A DNA stretch of 13,905 nt from Flavobacteriales bacterium (GCA_027032855.1 JALVLX010000083.1:1-13905); one strand, 5' to 3'; positions 5,464-13,905 are shown, numbered from the stretch's first letter. Numbers and translations are program-made. The notes: generated from the sequence alone by a model not told the origin.

Positions 5464-8088
5464 ATGAATACATTAAGTTCCAAAGAAATACGACAAGCAT
5501 TTTTAGATTTTTTTGCTTCCAAAGGACATAAAATTGTTCCGTCAGCCCCAATTGTTTTAAAAAACGACCCGACATTAATGTTTACCAATGCGGGAATGAA
5601 TCAATTTAAAGAATATTTTTTGGGTTACAAAAAAACCGAACACAAGCGTATTGCCGATACCCAAAAATGTTTACGGGTTTCGGGCAAACACAATGATTTG
5701 GAAGAAGTGGGTCTGGATACTTATCATCATACTATGTTTGAAATGTTGGGTAATTGGAGTTTTGGCGACTATTTTAAGAAAGAAGCTATTGCTTGGGCTT
5801 GGGAGCTATTAACCGGTGTTTATAAAATAAATCCTGATAATCTGTATGTTACCATTTTTGAAGGTGCCGCTGACGAAGGCTTGGAAAGAGATACCGATGC
5901 TTATAATTTTTGGAAAGAACATATTGCAGAAGAGCGCATCTTGACCGGAAATAAAAAAGACAATTTTTGGGAAATGGGAGCCACCGGTCCTTGCGGTCCG
6001 TCGTCGGAAATTCACGTCGATTTGCGTTCCGGCGAAGAAAAAGCTAAAATTCCGGGAAAGGATTTGGTTAATAAAGACCATCCCGAAGTCATTGAAATCT
6101 GGAATTTGGTTTTTATCGAGTTTAACCGTAAAGCCGACGGTAGTTTGGAAAAATTACCCGAACAACACGTCGATACGGGTATGGGATTTGAGCGTTTGGC
6201 AATGGTCTTACAAGGTAAAAAGTCTAATTATGATACCGATGTTTTTGTTCCGCTTATCAAAGAAATTGAAAATCTTTCAGGTAAAACCTACGGTAAAGAC
6301 CAAGCGGTAGATATTGCTATGCGTGTGGTGTCCGATCATCTGCGCGCTGTTGCTTTCTCTATAGCAGACGGACAATTACCTTCAAACACCGGAGCCGGTT
6401 ATGTAATCCGTCGTATCTTAAGACGTGCCATTCGTTACGGCTTTACTTTCTTAAATTTAAAAGAAGCGTTTATTTACAAATTGATCCCGACTTTGGTCAA
6501 TACCATGGGCGAAGCTTTCCCCGAACTCAAAAAACAGGAAAGTTTGATTACCAATGTGATTCGTGAAGAGGAACAATCGTTTTTAAGAACACTTGAGCAA
6601 GGTTTGGTATTGCTCAACCGTATGATAGAAACGGCAAAAGACAAGAAAATTCCGGGTGCCAAAGTCTTTGAATTATATGATACTTTTGGTTTTCCCAAAG
6701 ATTTAACCGCTTTGATTTTGCGAGAAAAAGGCTACGAGTTTGACGAAAAAGAATTTGATGCAGAAATGGCAAAACAAAAAAGCCGTTCCAAGTCGGCTGC
6801 AGGAATGACAACCGATGATTGGGTAGTTCTCAAAGAAGATGACGAAGAAGAATTTGTAGGTTATGATATTTTGGAAACGCCTGTAAAAATAACGAAATAC
6901 CGTAAAGTCAGTTCAAAAAAAGACGGCGATTTATACCAATTGGTCTTTAATTTAACGCCGTTTTATCCCGAGAGTGGGGGACAAGTGGGTGACCGTGGTT
7001 ATTTGGAAGCAGAAAACGGAGAAATAATTCACATTCTTGACACCAAAAAAGAAAACAATCTGATTGTTCATATCAGCAAAACTTTGCCTAAGCACCCCGA
7101 AGGGACTTTTAAAGCGGTAGTTGACAAAGACAGTCGGGCTAAAACTGCCGCCAATCACTCAGCCACACACTTGTTGCACCAAGCTTTGCGTGAAGTTTTA
7201 GGTACGCATGTAGAACAAAAAGGCTCATTGGTTGCACCGACACATTTGCGTTTTGACTTTTCGCACTTTAGCAAAATGACCGATGAAGAAATAAAAAAAG
7301 TTGAAGATTTGGTCAATGCACGTATCAAAGAAAAATTGGCATTGGTTGAAAAACGAAATATTCCCATTACCCAAGCAATGAAAGAAGGCGCTATGGCATT
7401 GTTTGGCGAGAAATACGGTGATACGGTACGTATGATTAAGTTTGGTAACCACGCCGAGCTTTGTGGGGGAACACACGTAGAAAACACCAATGATATCTGG
7501 CAATTTAAAATCATGAGTGAAAGTGCCATTGCTGCCGGGGTTCGCCGTATCGAAGCTATCACAGGCGAAGCCGTCAAAGATTATTTCAAAAAACAAGATG
7601 CACAACTGTCAGCTATCAAAAAAATGCTCAAACACCCGACTGATTTGCAACAAACCATAGAGAATATGCAAGCGGAAAACCAGAAGATGCGAAAAGAGAT
7701 AGAGCAGTTTAAAAAGGAAAAAGCAAAGTTTTTACAAGAAAAATTGCAAGATGAGTTTGAAAACATCGGTGATATAAAATTCTTAGGCAAAATATTGGAT
7801 TTGGATAGTGCTACTATCAAGGATTTGTTGTTTGCATTAGGAAAAAAACAGGATAATATTGTAGCGGTTATTGGTTCAAAACAAAACGATAAAGCTATTA
7901 TTAGTGTTTATGTTTCCAAAGATTTAGTTAGCAAATACGACTTGAATGCCGGTCAAATGGTACGTGAGATTGCAAAAGAAATTCAAGGTGGCGGTGGCGG
8001 TCAGCCGTTCTTTGCCACGGCAGGCGGTAAAAATCCTGCCGGATTGGAAAAAGCCATTGCAAAAGCCAAAGAATTAGTTAAAAGTTAG
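5464..8088 (+). CDS. alaS: Alanyl-tRNA synthetase
   Basis: AlaRS charges tRNA-Ala and clears mischarged Ser- and Gly-tRNA-Ala. The 874-residue length is normal. The N-terminal catalytic domain (~1-250) shows TNAGMNQFKEYFLG, HHTMFEMLGNWSFGDYF and GPCGPSSEIH; a tRNA-recognition domain follows to ~450. The editing domain carries the full zinc motif: H565 and H569 (HSATH), C667 and H671 (CGGTH). A coiled coil at ~690-745 leads to the C-Ala domain with its glycine-rich GGGGGQPFFATAGG. The gene starts with an ATG 74 bases from the divergent M23 gene and appears to be transcribed alone. A hairpin follows directly at its stop codon. Confidence 0.98.
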   Translation: MNTLSSKEIRQAFLDFFASKGHKIVPSAPIVLKNDPTLMFTNAGMNQFKEYFLGYKKTEHKRIADTQKCLRVSGKHNDLEEVGLDTYHHTMFEMLGNWSFGDYFKKEAIAWAWELLTGVYKINPDNLYVTIFEGAADEGLERDTDAYNFWKEHIAEERILTGNKKDNFWEMGATGPCGPSSEIHVDLRSGEEKAKIPGKDLVNKDHPEVIEIWNLVFIEFNRKADGSLEKLPEQHVDTGMGFERLAMVLQGKKSNYDTDVFVPLIKEIENLSGKTYGKDQAVDIAMRVVSDHLRAVAFSIADGQLPSNTGAGYVIRRILRRAIRYGFTFLNLKEAFIYKLIPTLVNTMGEAFPELKKQESLITNVIREEEQSFLRTLEQGLVLLNRMIETAKDKKIPGAKVFELYDTFGFPKDLTALILREKGYEFDEKEFDAEMAKQKSRSKSAAGMTTDDWVVLKEDDEEEFVGYDILETPVKITKYRKVSSKKDGDLYQLVFNLTPFYPESGGQVGDRGYLEAENGEIIHILDTKKENNLIVHISKTLPKHPEGTFKAVVDKDSRAKTAANHSATHLLHQALREVLGTHVEQKGSLVAPTHLRFDFSHFSKMTDEEIKKVEDLVNARIKEKLALVEKRNIPITQAMKEGAMALFGEKYGDTVRMIKFGNHAELCGGTHVENTNDIWQFKIMSESAIAAGVRRIEAITGEAVKDYFKKQDAQLSAIKKMLKHPTDLQQTIENMQAENQKMRKEIEQFKKEKAKFLQEKLQDEFENIGDIKFLGKILDLDSATIKDLLFALGKKQDNIVAVIGSKQNDKAIISVYVSKDLVSKYDLNAGQMVREIAKEIQGGGGGQPFFATAGGKNPAGLEKAIAKAKELVKS

Positions 8089-8114
8089 TTGAGACGAAAA
8101 AATTTTCGTTTCAA
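8089..8114 (+). terminator. Hairpin directly after the alaS stop codon
   Basis: TTGAGACGAAAA (8089-8100) pairs with TTTTCGTTTCAA (8103-8114) through 11 canonical pairs and one G-U. It begins right after the stop codon. It has no following T run, so it is a weak candidate terminator and may instead be part of the repeat mosaic or an mRNA-stabilising stem. Confidence 0.4.
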
Positions 8115-8140
8115 GTGGAAAGCGGTAAAGTGCCAAGTGC
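8114..8140. repeat. 27-base dispersed repeat, copy 2 (inverted)
   Basis: This is an exact reverse complement of 2122-2148, beginning AGTGGAAAGCGG and ending GTGCCAAGTGC. It starts at the last base of the alaS hairpin. Confidence 0.75.
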
Positions 8141-8266
8141 ATAAGAGTAGAGACGCACTATATGTACGTCTGATAATTGAAAATTATAAATAAAATTTTG
8201 AACACCGAACAAGGAATAAGAATTTAAGAAGTAATGATATCTGATATATTTAATAAAAAAAAGTCT

Positions 8267-8296
8267 TATATGACCTTATATGCCTTATGTGGTTAA
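8267..8296. repeat. CTTATATG repeat, copy 2
   Basis: TCTTATATGACC followed by TTATATGCC and TTATGTGGTT aligns with 2033-2054 and nearby bases with only a few differences. Unlike copy 1 it lacks the complementary left arm, so it looks like a partial copy. Confidence 0.45.
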
Positions 8297-8304
8297 ATAA
8301 AGGG

Positions 8305-8409
8305 AAACTCCGTGAAACTCTGTGCTAAACTCCGTGAAACTCGGTGGTAAAAACTAATGTTAACCACAGAGTTACACAGAGTAATATTTCACAGAGTTAC
8401 ACAGAGTGG
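8305..8409. repeat. CACAGAGTT-type inverted repeat
   Basis: The left arm (8305-8346) is built from tandem ACTCCGTGAAACTCTGTG units. The right arm (8362-8409) holds the complementary CACAGAGTTACACAGAGT units. Each arm contains two copies of an ~18-22 base unit, so the block is a tandem repeat arranged as an imperfect hairpin around ~15 bases. Similar ACCACAGAGTTACACAGAG sequences recur between genes in many bacteria, to my memory; their function is unknown. Confidence 0.7.
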
Positions 8410-8545
8410 AAAAATCTGAAATCAACAATCTGTGTTCCTTGTTCGATATTCATAACGTTCATCAATTCTAAAATTAGAAGTTAGAAATTAGAAGCAGAGT
8501 TACAGTTTGAACCAGTAAACATTCATTAAAGAATATAAACAATCA

Positions 8546-9295
8546 ATGAACCACAACAAATCCTCATTTCCTCAATTAATCATAGCCAGTACATCAACCG
8601 TTTATGGCGGAAAGTATTTGGATTACCTCACTGATGAATTAACCGGACATTTTAAAGATGTTGAAGAATTGCTGTTTATTCCGTATGCACGTCCGAGCGG
8701 TTTAACGCATGATGCTTATACTGATATTGCCCGTCGTTTTTTTGATAAACTGAATATCAAAGTCAGGGGCATTCACGAGTTTGACAATGCACAAAAAGCT
8801 GTTGAAAAGGCGCAAGCGGTTTTTACCGGTGGTGGAAATACGTTTTTGTTGGTCAAAACGCTTTACGAACAGAAACTTTTTCCTGTTTTGAAAAAACGTA
8901 TTTTGGAAGGTATGCCATATCTCGGTACCAGTGCCGGCTCCAATATTACCGGTCAAACGATGCAAACCACCAACGATATGCCAATTGTCAAAGTGCCGGA
9001 TTATCAGACTTTAGGCATTTTTCCGTTTAATATCAACCCGCATTATCTTGACCCGGCACCCGATTTGTTAAAACACATGGGAGAAACCCGCGAAACCCGT
9101 TTAAAAGAGTATTTGCATTTCAATACGGTTCCGGTGGTGGCTTTGCGTGAGGGTAGTTATATCAAAACGGAAGCGGGTAAATGGCTCCTCAAAGGCGAAT
9201 TGCCTGCCAGAGTTTATTTCTCTTTGGACGATATCAGAGAAGTAGAAATCGGAACGGATTTGAAAAAATTATTGGGAGACCTGCTAGGTTTTTAA
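8546..9295 (+). CDS. pepE: Dipeptidase E (alpha-aspartyl dipeptidase, family S51)
   Basis: PepE is a cytoplasmic serine peptidase that hydrolyses Asp-X dipeptides and so recycles peptides to amino acids. The 249-residue product is slightly longer than the enteric enzyme. The nucleophile Ser129 sits in GTSAGSN; Asp144 (TTNDMPI) and His166 (NPHYLD) keep exactly the spacing of Salmonella Ser120, Asp135 and His157, all offset by nine. GGGNTF (95-100) is also typical. There is no signal peptide. The start ATG follows an AT-rich stretch. The last codons (DLLGF and stop) lie within a palindromic repeat, so this gene's end may have been reshaped by a repeat. It converges on cdd. Confidence 0.94.
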   Translation: MNHNKSSFPQLIIASTSTVYGGKYLDYLTDELTGHFKDVEELLFIPYARPSGLTHDAYTDIARRFFDKLNIKVRGIHEFDNAQKAVEKAQAVFTGGGNTFLLVKTLYEQKLFPVLKKRILEGMPYLGTSAGSNITGQTMQTTNDMPIVKVPDYQTLGIFPFNINPHYLDPAPDLLKHMGETRETRLKEYLHFNTVPVVALREGSYIKTEAGKWLLKGELPARVYFSLDDIREVEIGTDLKKLLGDLLGF

Positions 9296-9309
9296 AACCT
9301 GGTAGGTCT
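9277..9309. terminator. Palindromic repeat forming the pepE stop and a likely two-way terminator
   Basis: Two 16-base arms (9277-9292 and 9294-9309; AGACCTGCTAGGTTTT facing AAAACCTGGTAGGTCT) match at 14 of 16 positions around a single T. The pepE TAA is at 9293-9295, so the left arm encodes the last residues. It lies between the convergent pepE and cdd ends and could stop transcripts from both sides. AGACCTN-type palindromes of this kind are, from memory, frequent intergenic repeats in Bacteroidota. Confidence 0.6.
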
Positions 9310-9317
9310 AGTAAGAA

Positions 9318-9800
9318 TTACAAATTAGAACTGTCAAAAACCAAAGGCAACAAATCATGCAAAGAGGCTGATTTATAGATTTTTCCTACTTCTCCCATAA
9401 AGTAAATTTCGATATCCTTATCTTGTTTGACTTCATATTCGGCAATGGCTTGCCGGCAAGCACCACAAGGCGGTATGGGTTGGTTTAACAGATGATTTTC
9501 AGAACGGGCAGAAATAGCTATCTGTAAGATTTTTTGGTCGGGATATTGAGAACCTGCCGCCCAGATAGCCACGCGTTCGGCACACATGCCCGAAGGGTAA
9601 GCGGCATTTTCTTGATTGTTGCCCGTTACAACAATACCGTTTTCCAACATCAATGCGGCGCCTACTCTAAAATGTGAATAAGGCGCATAAGCCATTTCTC
9701 TGATTGCAACGGCTTGTGCCATGAGTGTTTGTATGTTTTCAGGCAATTCAGCTATTTCATCATAGACTGTAATCTCTGAAAAAATCTTAATTTTTTTCAC
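9318..9800 (-). CDS. cdd: Cytidine deaminase
   Basis: It converts cytidine and deoxycytidine to uridine and deoxyuridine in pyrimidine salvage. The 160-residue protein has the zinc site of the small tetrameric type: CAE (Cys73, Glu75 as proton shuttle) and PCGAC (Cys112, Cys115). The substrate segment FRVGAAL (44-50) and NQENAAYP (62-69) are also present. An N-terminal extension of about 20 residues precedes the usual family start. It lies 68 bases downstream of porV with no recognisable promoter, so it is probably the last gene of a porU-porV-cdd transcript. Its job has no obvious connection to secretion; the linkage is a gene-order habit in related genomes as far as I recall. Confidence 0.95.
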   Translation of the reverse strand: MKKIKIFSEITVYDEIAELPENIQTLMAQAVAIREMAYAPYSHFRVGAALMLENGIVVTGNNQENAAYPSGMCAERVAIWAAGSQYPDQKILQIAISARSENHLLNQPIPPCGACRQAIAEYEVKQDKDIEIYFMGEVGKIYKSASLHDLLPLVFDSSNL

Positions 9801-9868
9801 AACTTTGTTACTTTTTGTTGAAACATCGGTAAACAGGGTATCCCTTGTGATTCAATAGTAATTTTTAA

Positions 9869-11032
9869 TTATTCTTCAGTTTTTTCAGGTCCGCCACCTT
9901 TGGCAAATTCGTCAATATTGAAAGTTAAAGAGAAGCGCATGGTGTTGTCCAAAGGTGTGCGTAATTTGCCTGTGGAAAATAAATAAGACATGTCAATAAT
10001 CATGTAGTTATATTTAAAACCTGCACCAACCGTGAAAAATTTACGTTTTCCTTTGATTTCACTTTCGTGAAAATACCCCCCTCTCAAAGAAAAAGAATCT
10101 AAATAGGTGTATTCAGTTCCCAATGACCATTGAAACTCTTTCAGTTCTTCGTTAAAACCACCGGGAGCATCATTAAATGATTGAAAAATACCGGTCATCC
10201 AATTGACGTTATCTTCTTTTCCACCTGTGATATTGCCATTATTATCACGAATAGGAGGTGTCGGAACCAATAATTTGTTGGTCTCAAATGTGACGCCTAC
10301 CGTGTTGTATTCATCCATAATAAAGTCAAATCCGGCTCCCAGCTTTAAGTTGGTAGGGATAAAATCGCCTTCGTCACTACGATAGTATTTGATTTTAGGT
10401 CCTAAATTTTGAATGTTAAAACCCAAACGGTAAACACCCTCAAAATCATTAAAATCAACAGGGTCGGATTGGTAGTATCCTGACAAATCTACTGCAAAAC
10501 TTTTGGCTGCGGTGGCGTCATCGTTACCGGTACCGAGTTTTAAATCGGAAAGAATGAAGCGCATACTAACCCCCATTGAAAATGATTTAGATAGTTTTAA
10601 AGCATAAGAGCCATCGAGATAAAATTCGTTAGGCGAAACAGTCCCTGTATAATTACCGGCAAAGTCAGTTAAGTCAATGTCACCTAATCCGAAATATTTA
10701 ACACTGACTCCGAAAGCACTTCTTTCATTCAGTTTGTTGAAGTATGTTCCGTTAATGATTTTAATGTCATTGACTAATCTACTTAAATAAGGAGTATAGC
10801 TAAAAGCAAATCCCATTTTATTATCAATCAAAACATATTTTGAAGGATTCCAAAATTGTGAAAAAGCATCGGCGGGGGTAGCAACACCCATATCGCCCAT
10901 ACCCGAACCGCGGGCATCACTGGAAATTAGCATAAAAGGTACTGCAGTAGTTATGACTCTCGAATCGTTAGTTTGTGCAGATATTTTTACAATACTTAAT
11001 AATGAAATGATGAGTATATATAAATTTCTCAT
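9869..11032 (-). CDS. porV: Type IX secretion outer-membrane shuttle protein PorV
   Basis: PorV (LptO) is an outer-membrane beta-barrel of the FadL type. It takes T9SS cargo from the SprA translocon and delivers it to PorU for processing. The 387-residue protein has a signal peptide (MRNLYILIISLLSIVKISAQ, cut after about residue 19), the conserved N-terminal ISSDARGSGMGDMGVATPAD (36-55) and FWNPSKY (60-66) regions, then alternating strand patterns such as SFSLRGGYF to the C-terminus. The acidic tail GGGPEKTEE is not unusual. It is 107 bases from porU, with its own putative -7 box in the gap. Its place next to porU is the conserved arrangement. Confidence 0.93.
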   Translation of the reverse strand: MRNLYILIISLLSIVKISAQTNDSRVITTAVPFMLISSDARGSGMGDMGVATPADAFSQFWNPSKYVLIDNKMGFAFSYTPYLSRLVNDIKIINGTYFNKLNERSAFGVSVKYFGLGDIDLTDFAGNYTGTVSPNEFYLDGSYALKLSKSFSMGVSMRFILSDLKLGTGNDDATAAKSFAVDLSGYYQSDPVDFNDFEGVYRLGFNIQNLGPKIKYYRSDEGDFIPTNLKLGAGFDFIMDEYNTVGVTFETNKLLVPTPPIRDNNGNITGGKEDNVNWMTGIFQSFNDAPGGFNEELKEFQWSLGTEYTYLDSFSLRGGYFHESEIKGKRKFFTVGAGFKYNYMIIDMSYLFSTGKLRTPLDNTMRFSLTFNIDEFAKGGGPEKTEE

Positions 11033-11139
11033 AAGATTAATTTTGTTATAATTTTTATTAATTTTAATGATTAATTAAATTTCTTAACTTATTCATGTTT
11101 ATTCTTTGAATAAAAGAACCACAAATTTACAATTATTTA
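11033..11139 (-). promoter_or_regulatory. porU-porV gap with a putative porV promoter
   Basis: TAAATTTG on the minus strand (11122-11129) matches the TAnnTTTG box and would give porV a leader of about 80 bases. A small hairpin, TTCTTT-GAATA-AAAGAA (11102-11118), lies just after it, at the start of such a leader. Readthrough from porU is equally possible. Confidence 0.35.
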
Positions 11140-13905
11140 TCATAAAATGACTAATTTTTCTATTTTTTGTGCTGTTTTACCGCTTGCTGTCCTGACACTT
11201 AATTTGTAAACATAAACACCTTTTGCCAATTTATTACCGAAATTATCCCGACCGTCCCAAGTAATATCTCTTGACAAAAAGCCATCGGAAATAATTGTTT
11301 GACGGTGCTGCCAAACCAATTTACCGCTTATGGTATAGACTTGAACCATAACATCTAAGTTTTCAAACGGGTGGTTATGATTAAACCAAAATTCAGTATA
11401 ATCGGTAAAAGGATTAGGATAATTTAATACTCTATCCAATTTAATGTCTTTATTTTCAACTACTTGAAAACTAATCTCAGCCGTCGCTGAATTGTTATAA
11501 ACATCCCATGCTTTGATATGTAATGTATGCCAACCCGGTTTGAGATTAAACAAACGATACCGGACATTGCCACGCTGATAAGTATTGGCTTCGGTTTCGT
11601 AAAAATCGTTTAGTACAAACACATCTGTTTGATTATCATCGAGATAAGCCGTAATATCATGACCAATACCGCCGATTGTATTAATACCGTTTTCGTCTGA
11701 AAGGTCGAGTAATAAATACGGATTGGCATCTGTAATACCGCCGGACATAAAATTACGATCATTCATATATGCTTTAATTACCGGTGGTTTGTTGTCATCT
11801 TCTGCATTTTCATCTACACCGCCTACTATAATTGATTCATCATAACCTATTTTTTCTTCTGTTTCGTTTACGGCATAAAAGCTCAAACGCCCTTTGCCAT
11901 AGGTCAAATCTATATCTTTGGGAACTACAAACTCAAAAGTAAATTGTCCGTTGACAACATCGGCTTTCCCTTGAAATATTTTGGGACCTAATTTTTCAAA
12001 TTGTAAGGAATAGCCGTTATTATCATTATCTTGCACTTCATCTTGTTTATATTTATCAAAAACGACAGGATTGATAATACCGTTAAATCCGGTCATTAAA
12101 TTGCCTGTGGCATCTTGAATTTCGCCTTTGATAATGATATGTTTAAGTGCTTTAAGGGTGTCGGTGGGTTGGTTGTTAATCGAATTTAAAACAATTCTGG
12201 GTTTGGTAAATCCTAATTCAAATCCCGGATCTCCCAAAAAAGCAATGTTAAATTTGCCATACCCCGACGTGGTATAGGTTTTTGCCATTCGTAAAGCTTC
12301 TGCCGGATTTCTGATAATTTCTCCGTTCAAACTCGACCGCATTCCAAATAAAGCATTGTAAAAATCAGTGTTCATGCTTCGGGCATTTGAAGTCCAAATT
12401 TCTCTAATGGTCGAGACCATCTCCAATACGCCACCTTTGTCATTCCACAATAAATGTTCGGCAGCTGTTTCTCGTGAAGCATCGTCAAAACGAGCAAATT
12501 CGCAAGTCATGGTTGTCATCAACGGCAAACGGTCAAAATTGTGCAAATCATTGATGTCGTTCATGGTAAGCATAAACTCGTGCGAGAGCGTAGATTGGTT
12601 CCCGTGACCTATATATGCCAAAATTAATGTACCGGTTTCAAACCGGTTAAACAAATCACGTTTGGCGTCGGGGTAACGCGGTCCTCCCGGTGTGCTGACT
12701 TGCAAATATGCGTCTTGATAAATTTTGTAAACATTATATTCCGGATGATATTGTTTAAGTTTTTGGGAGATATTTTCAGTATTGGTAACAAAACTTGTAT
12801 CACCCGGATGTCCGGGGTCGGCGTCGTCGGACCAAAGTGTTATAAAAGTACGCCAATTTCGTTTGGTGTTTTCTGACAAATAATGTTGGTATTTGTGATA
12901 CATTACTTCGGCTTCAGCTTCATTTCTAACTAATAAACGTCCTACGGCGATATCCGGTTTTTCCGATGAATCGGTCAGTAGTCCTTCATTGTCGTCCATC
13001 ATTACAAAAAAATCATCAGAACCGACAGAACTAACCAAATCAAAACAATTTAAACTTTCAAAAACAGGTACAATATTGCTATTTTCTCCATCAACCAATA
13101 AATTATCGGGAATGACATTTTTAAAATCGTTTGTGGCATCACCAAACAACATTAAAAATTTCAATTTTTTGTCCGGTGCAGATGCGTTGTTGTAAACATA
13201 TTTGACCATATTACGAATGGCGGCAATATCTTGTTCTCCGTTACCGAATTCATTATAAATTTGTTTCAATTTTGCGACATAGACATTCAACCCCATTTGC
13301 CGGTGCATGTCGGCAAATTGTTCGGCTTTATCATACAAAAATGCCGGTGTTACAATGATATAATCCAAATCTTGAAATCCTCCGGTATGATAAAACAAAT
13401 CTTTATGCAAATTTTGATTGACTTGCAGTGGATTATCGACTTTTTCGGGGGTAAAATAGTTGTTTTTGTCTATTGCGATAAAACGTTTTTTGTCTTCTTT
13501 TTGAAACTTAACATCAAAATTGTTTTGTGTATTGTTGATGTAAGCCGGATTGTAAATATCGGTAATATCCCAGACGCGGGTAATATCGGAAGCGTTGGTA
13601 AAATGATAAGTAGCTATACCGTTTCCTGTGTCAGCATCGGGGTGGTGAAAACGAAACTGTTTGCCACTTTGTTCCAAACGGCAAAATGCCCAAACATTGA
13701 TGTATTCCAAATAAAAATGGGCATCAAAAAAACCGGCGTTGTTAAAACTGATATTTATCTTTACAGGATTATCCGGTAAGATGATATTTCCTGTTTTTTC
13801 TTTAGCAGTCCCCAAAGAATAAATACCTACACCATTAAACATTACTTGTCCTTCCGGTTGTCCGTTGATAGTTATGTTAAAAGAAGTGTCTCCAATATTT
13901 GTAGC
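11140..13905 (-). CDS. porU: Type IX secretion C-terminal signal peptidase PorU (5' end outside the window)
   Basis: PorU is a surface cysteine protease. It removes the C-terminal domain of T9SS cargo and transfers the mature protein to anionic LPS. The frame is open to the window edge, 21 codons beyond the first internal Met, so 921 residues of a longer protein are seen and the true start and signal peptide are missing. A gingipain-like C25 domain spans about visible residues 180-560; the catalytic pair is present as His434 (GHG) and Cys468 (TMTCEF). Ig-like segments follow. The end (YPNPF, GKLVWQ, GVYVYKL, KLVIL) is a type A T9SS sorting domain, as expected of PorU. The stop is TGA at 11140-11142. 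Confidence 0.93.
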   Translation of the reverse strand, partial: ATNIGDTSFNITINGQPEGQVMFNGVGIYSLGTAKEKTGNIILPDNPVKINISFNNAGFFDAHFYLEYINVWAFCRLEQSGKQFRFHHPDADTGNGIATYHFTNASDITRVWDITDIYNPAYINNTQNNFDVKFQKEDKKRFIAIDKNNYFTPEKVDNPLQVNQNLHKDLFYHTGGFQDLDYIIVTPAFLYDKAEQFADMHRQMGLNVYVAKLKQIYNEFGNGEQDIAAIRNMVKYVYNNASAPDKKLKFLMLFGDATNDFKNVIPDNLLVDGENSNIVPVFESLNCFDLVSSVGSDDFFVMMDDNEGLLTDSSEKPDIAVGRLLVRNEAEAEVMYHKYQHYLSENTKRNWRTFITLWSDDADPGHPGDTSFVTNTENISQKLKQYHPEYNVYKIYQDAYLQVSTPGGPRYPDAKRDLFNRFETGTLILAYIGHGNQSTLSHEFMLTMNDINDLHNFDRLPLMTTMTCEFARFDDASRETAAEHLLWNDKGGVLEMVSTIREIWTSNARSMNTDFYNALFGMRSSLNGEIIRNPAEALRMAKTYTTSGYGKFNIAFLGDPGFELGFTKPRIVLNSINNQPTDTLKALKHIIIKGEIQDATGNLMTGFNGIINPVVFDKYKQDEVQDNDNNGYSLQFEKLGPKIFQGKADVVNGQFTFEFVVPKDIDLTYGKGRLSFYAVNETEEKIGYDESIIVGGVDENAEDDNKPPVIKAYMNDRNFMSGGITDANPYLLLDLSDENGINTIGGIGHDITAYLDDNQTDVFVLNDFYETEANTYQRGNVRYRLFNLKPGWHTLHIKAWDVYNNSATAEISFQVVENKDIKLDRVLNYPNPFTDYTEFWFNHNHPFENLDVMVQVYTISGKLVWQHRQTIISDGFLSRDITWDGRDNFGNKLAKGVYVYKLSVRTASGKTAQKIEKLVIL

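Larger units (their letters stand above)
8089..8545. other. Repeat-built gap between alaS and pepE
   Basis: No gene is seen in this 457-base stretch. It is a succession of short repeat-like blocks: a hairpin (8089-8114), the 27-base repeat (8114-8140), an AGACG/CGTCT imperfect dyad near 8150-8172, a CGAACAAGGAA inverted pair (8206-8216 with 8435-8445), the CTTATATG repeat (8267-8296), a CACAGAGTT inverted repeat (8305-8409) and ATTAGAAGTTAGAAATTAGA (8472-8491). It looks like accumulated non-coding repeats rather than a decayed gene. Confidence 0.65.

Noticed and set aside
8305..8409. CRISPR array
   Set aside because: Units are adjacent and inverted, without unique spacers of constant length, and no cas gene is nearby.
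9832..9849. Hairpin ACAGGG-TAT-CCCTTGT between porV and cdd as a terminator
   Set aside because: The stem is short and interrupted and has no T run on the minus strand, so I do not call it.
13231..13779. Reading frame of 182 residues on the plus strand
   Set aside because: It is antisense to the well-supported porU frame and its sequence resembles no family I know.

Overview
The window is an AT-rich stretch of a Bacteroidota chromosome. Four things support this: adjacent porU and porV genes of the type IX secretion system (T9SS), Bacteroidota-type promoter -7 boxes (TAnnTTTG) before several genes, no clear Shine-Dalgarno sequences, and intergenic gaps packed with short repeat families of a kind I associate with this phylum. 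A genus cannot be named. The porU-porV-cdd order fits Flavobacteriia or relatives.

Layout. Positions 1-408 hold no gene, but the strand shared with rtcB is rich in complementary segments and may encode a structured RNA. rtcB (RNA ligase) runs leftward, with a strong hairpin in its leader and a near-palindrome over its putative promoter. A 600-base gap filled with repeats follows. Next is a rightward WYL-type regulator whose last ~175 residues look like a degenerate 2-oxoglutarate-oxygenase (PhyH-like) domain. A leftward tRNA-His(GTG) with a strong terminator comes next, then a leftward two-gene unit of an M23 peptidase and a MerR-type regulator with overlapping stop and start codons. alaS (alanyl-tRNA synthetase) diverges from that unit. 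A 450-base gap made of several repeat families leads to pepE (dipeptidase E). pepE converges on cdd (cytidine deaminase), and a palindromic repeat in the gap supplies the pepE stop codon. Leftward cdd, porV and porU complete the window; porU is cut by the right edge.

How the genes relate. rtcB, tRNA-His and alaS all concern tRNA and RNA metabolism, but they need not be linked functionally. PorU and PorV act together at the outer membrane: PorV shuttles T9SS cargo from the translocon to PorU, which removes the C-terminal sorting domain. The M23/MerR/alaS block looks like ordinary chromosomal core. The observations most worth following are the RNA-like structures on both sides of rtcB, the WYL/PhyH-like fusion with apparently lost metal ligands, and the repeat-built gaps, including one 27-base block present in two inverted, identical copies 6 kb apart.
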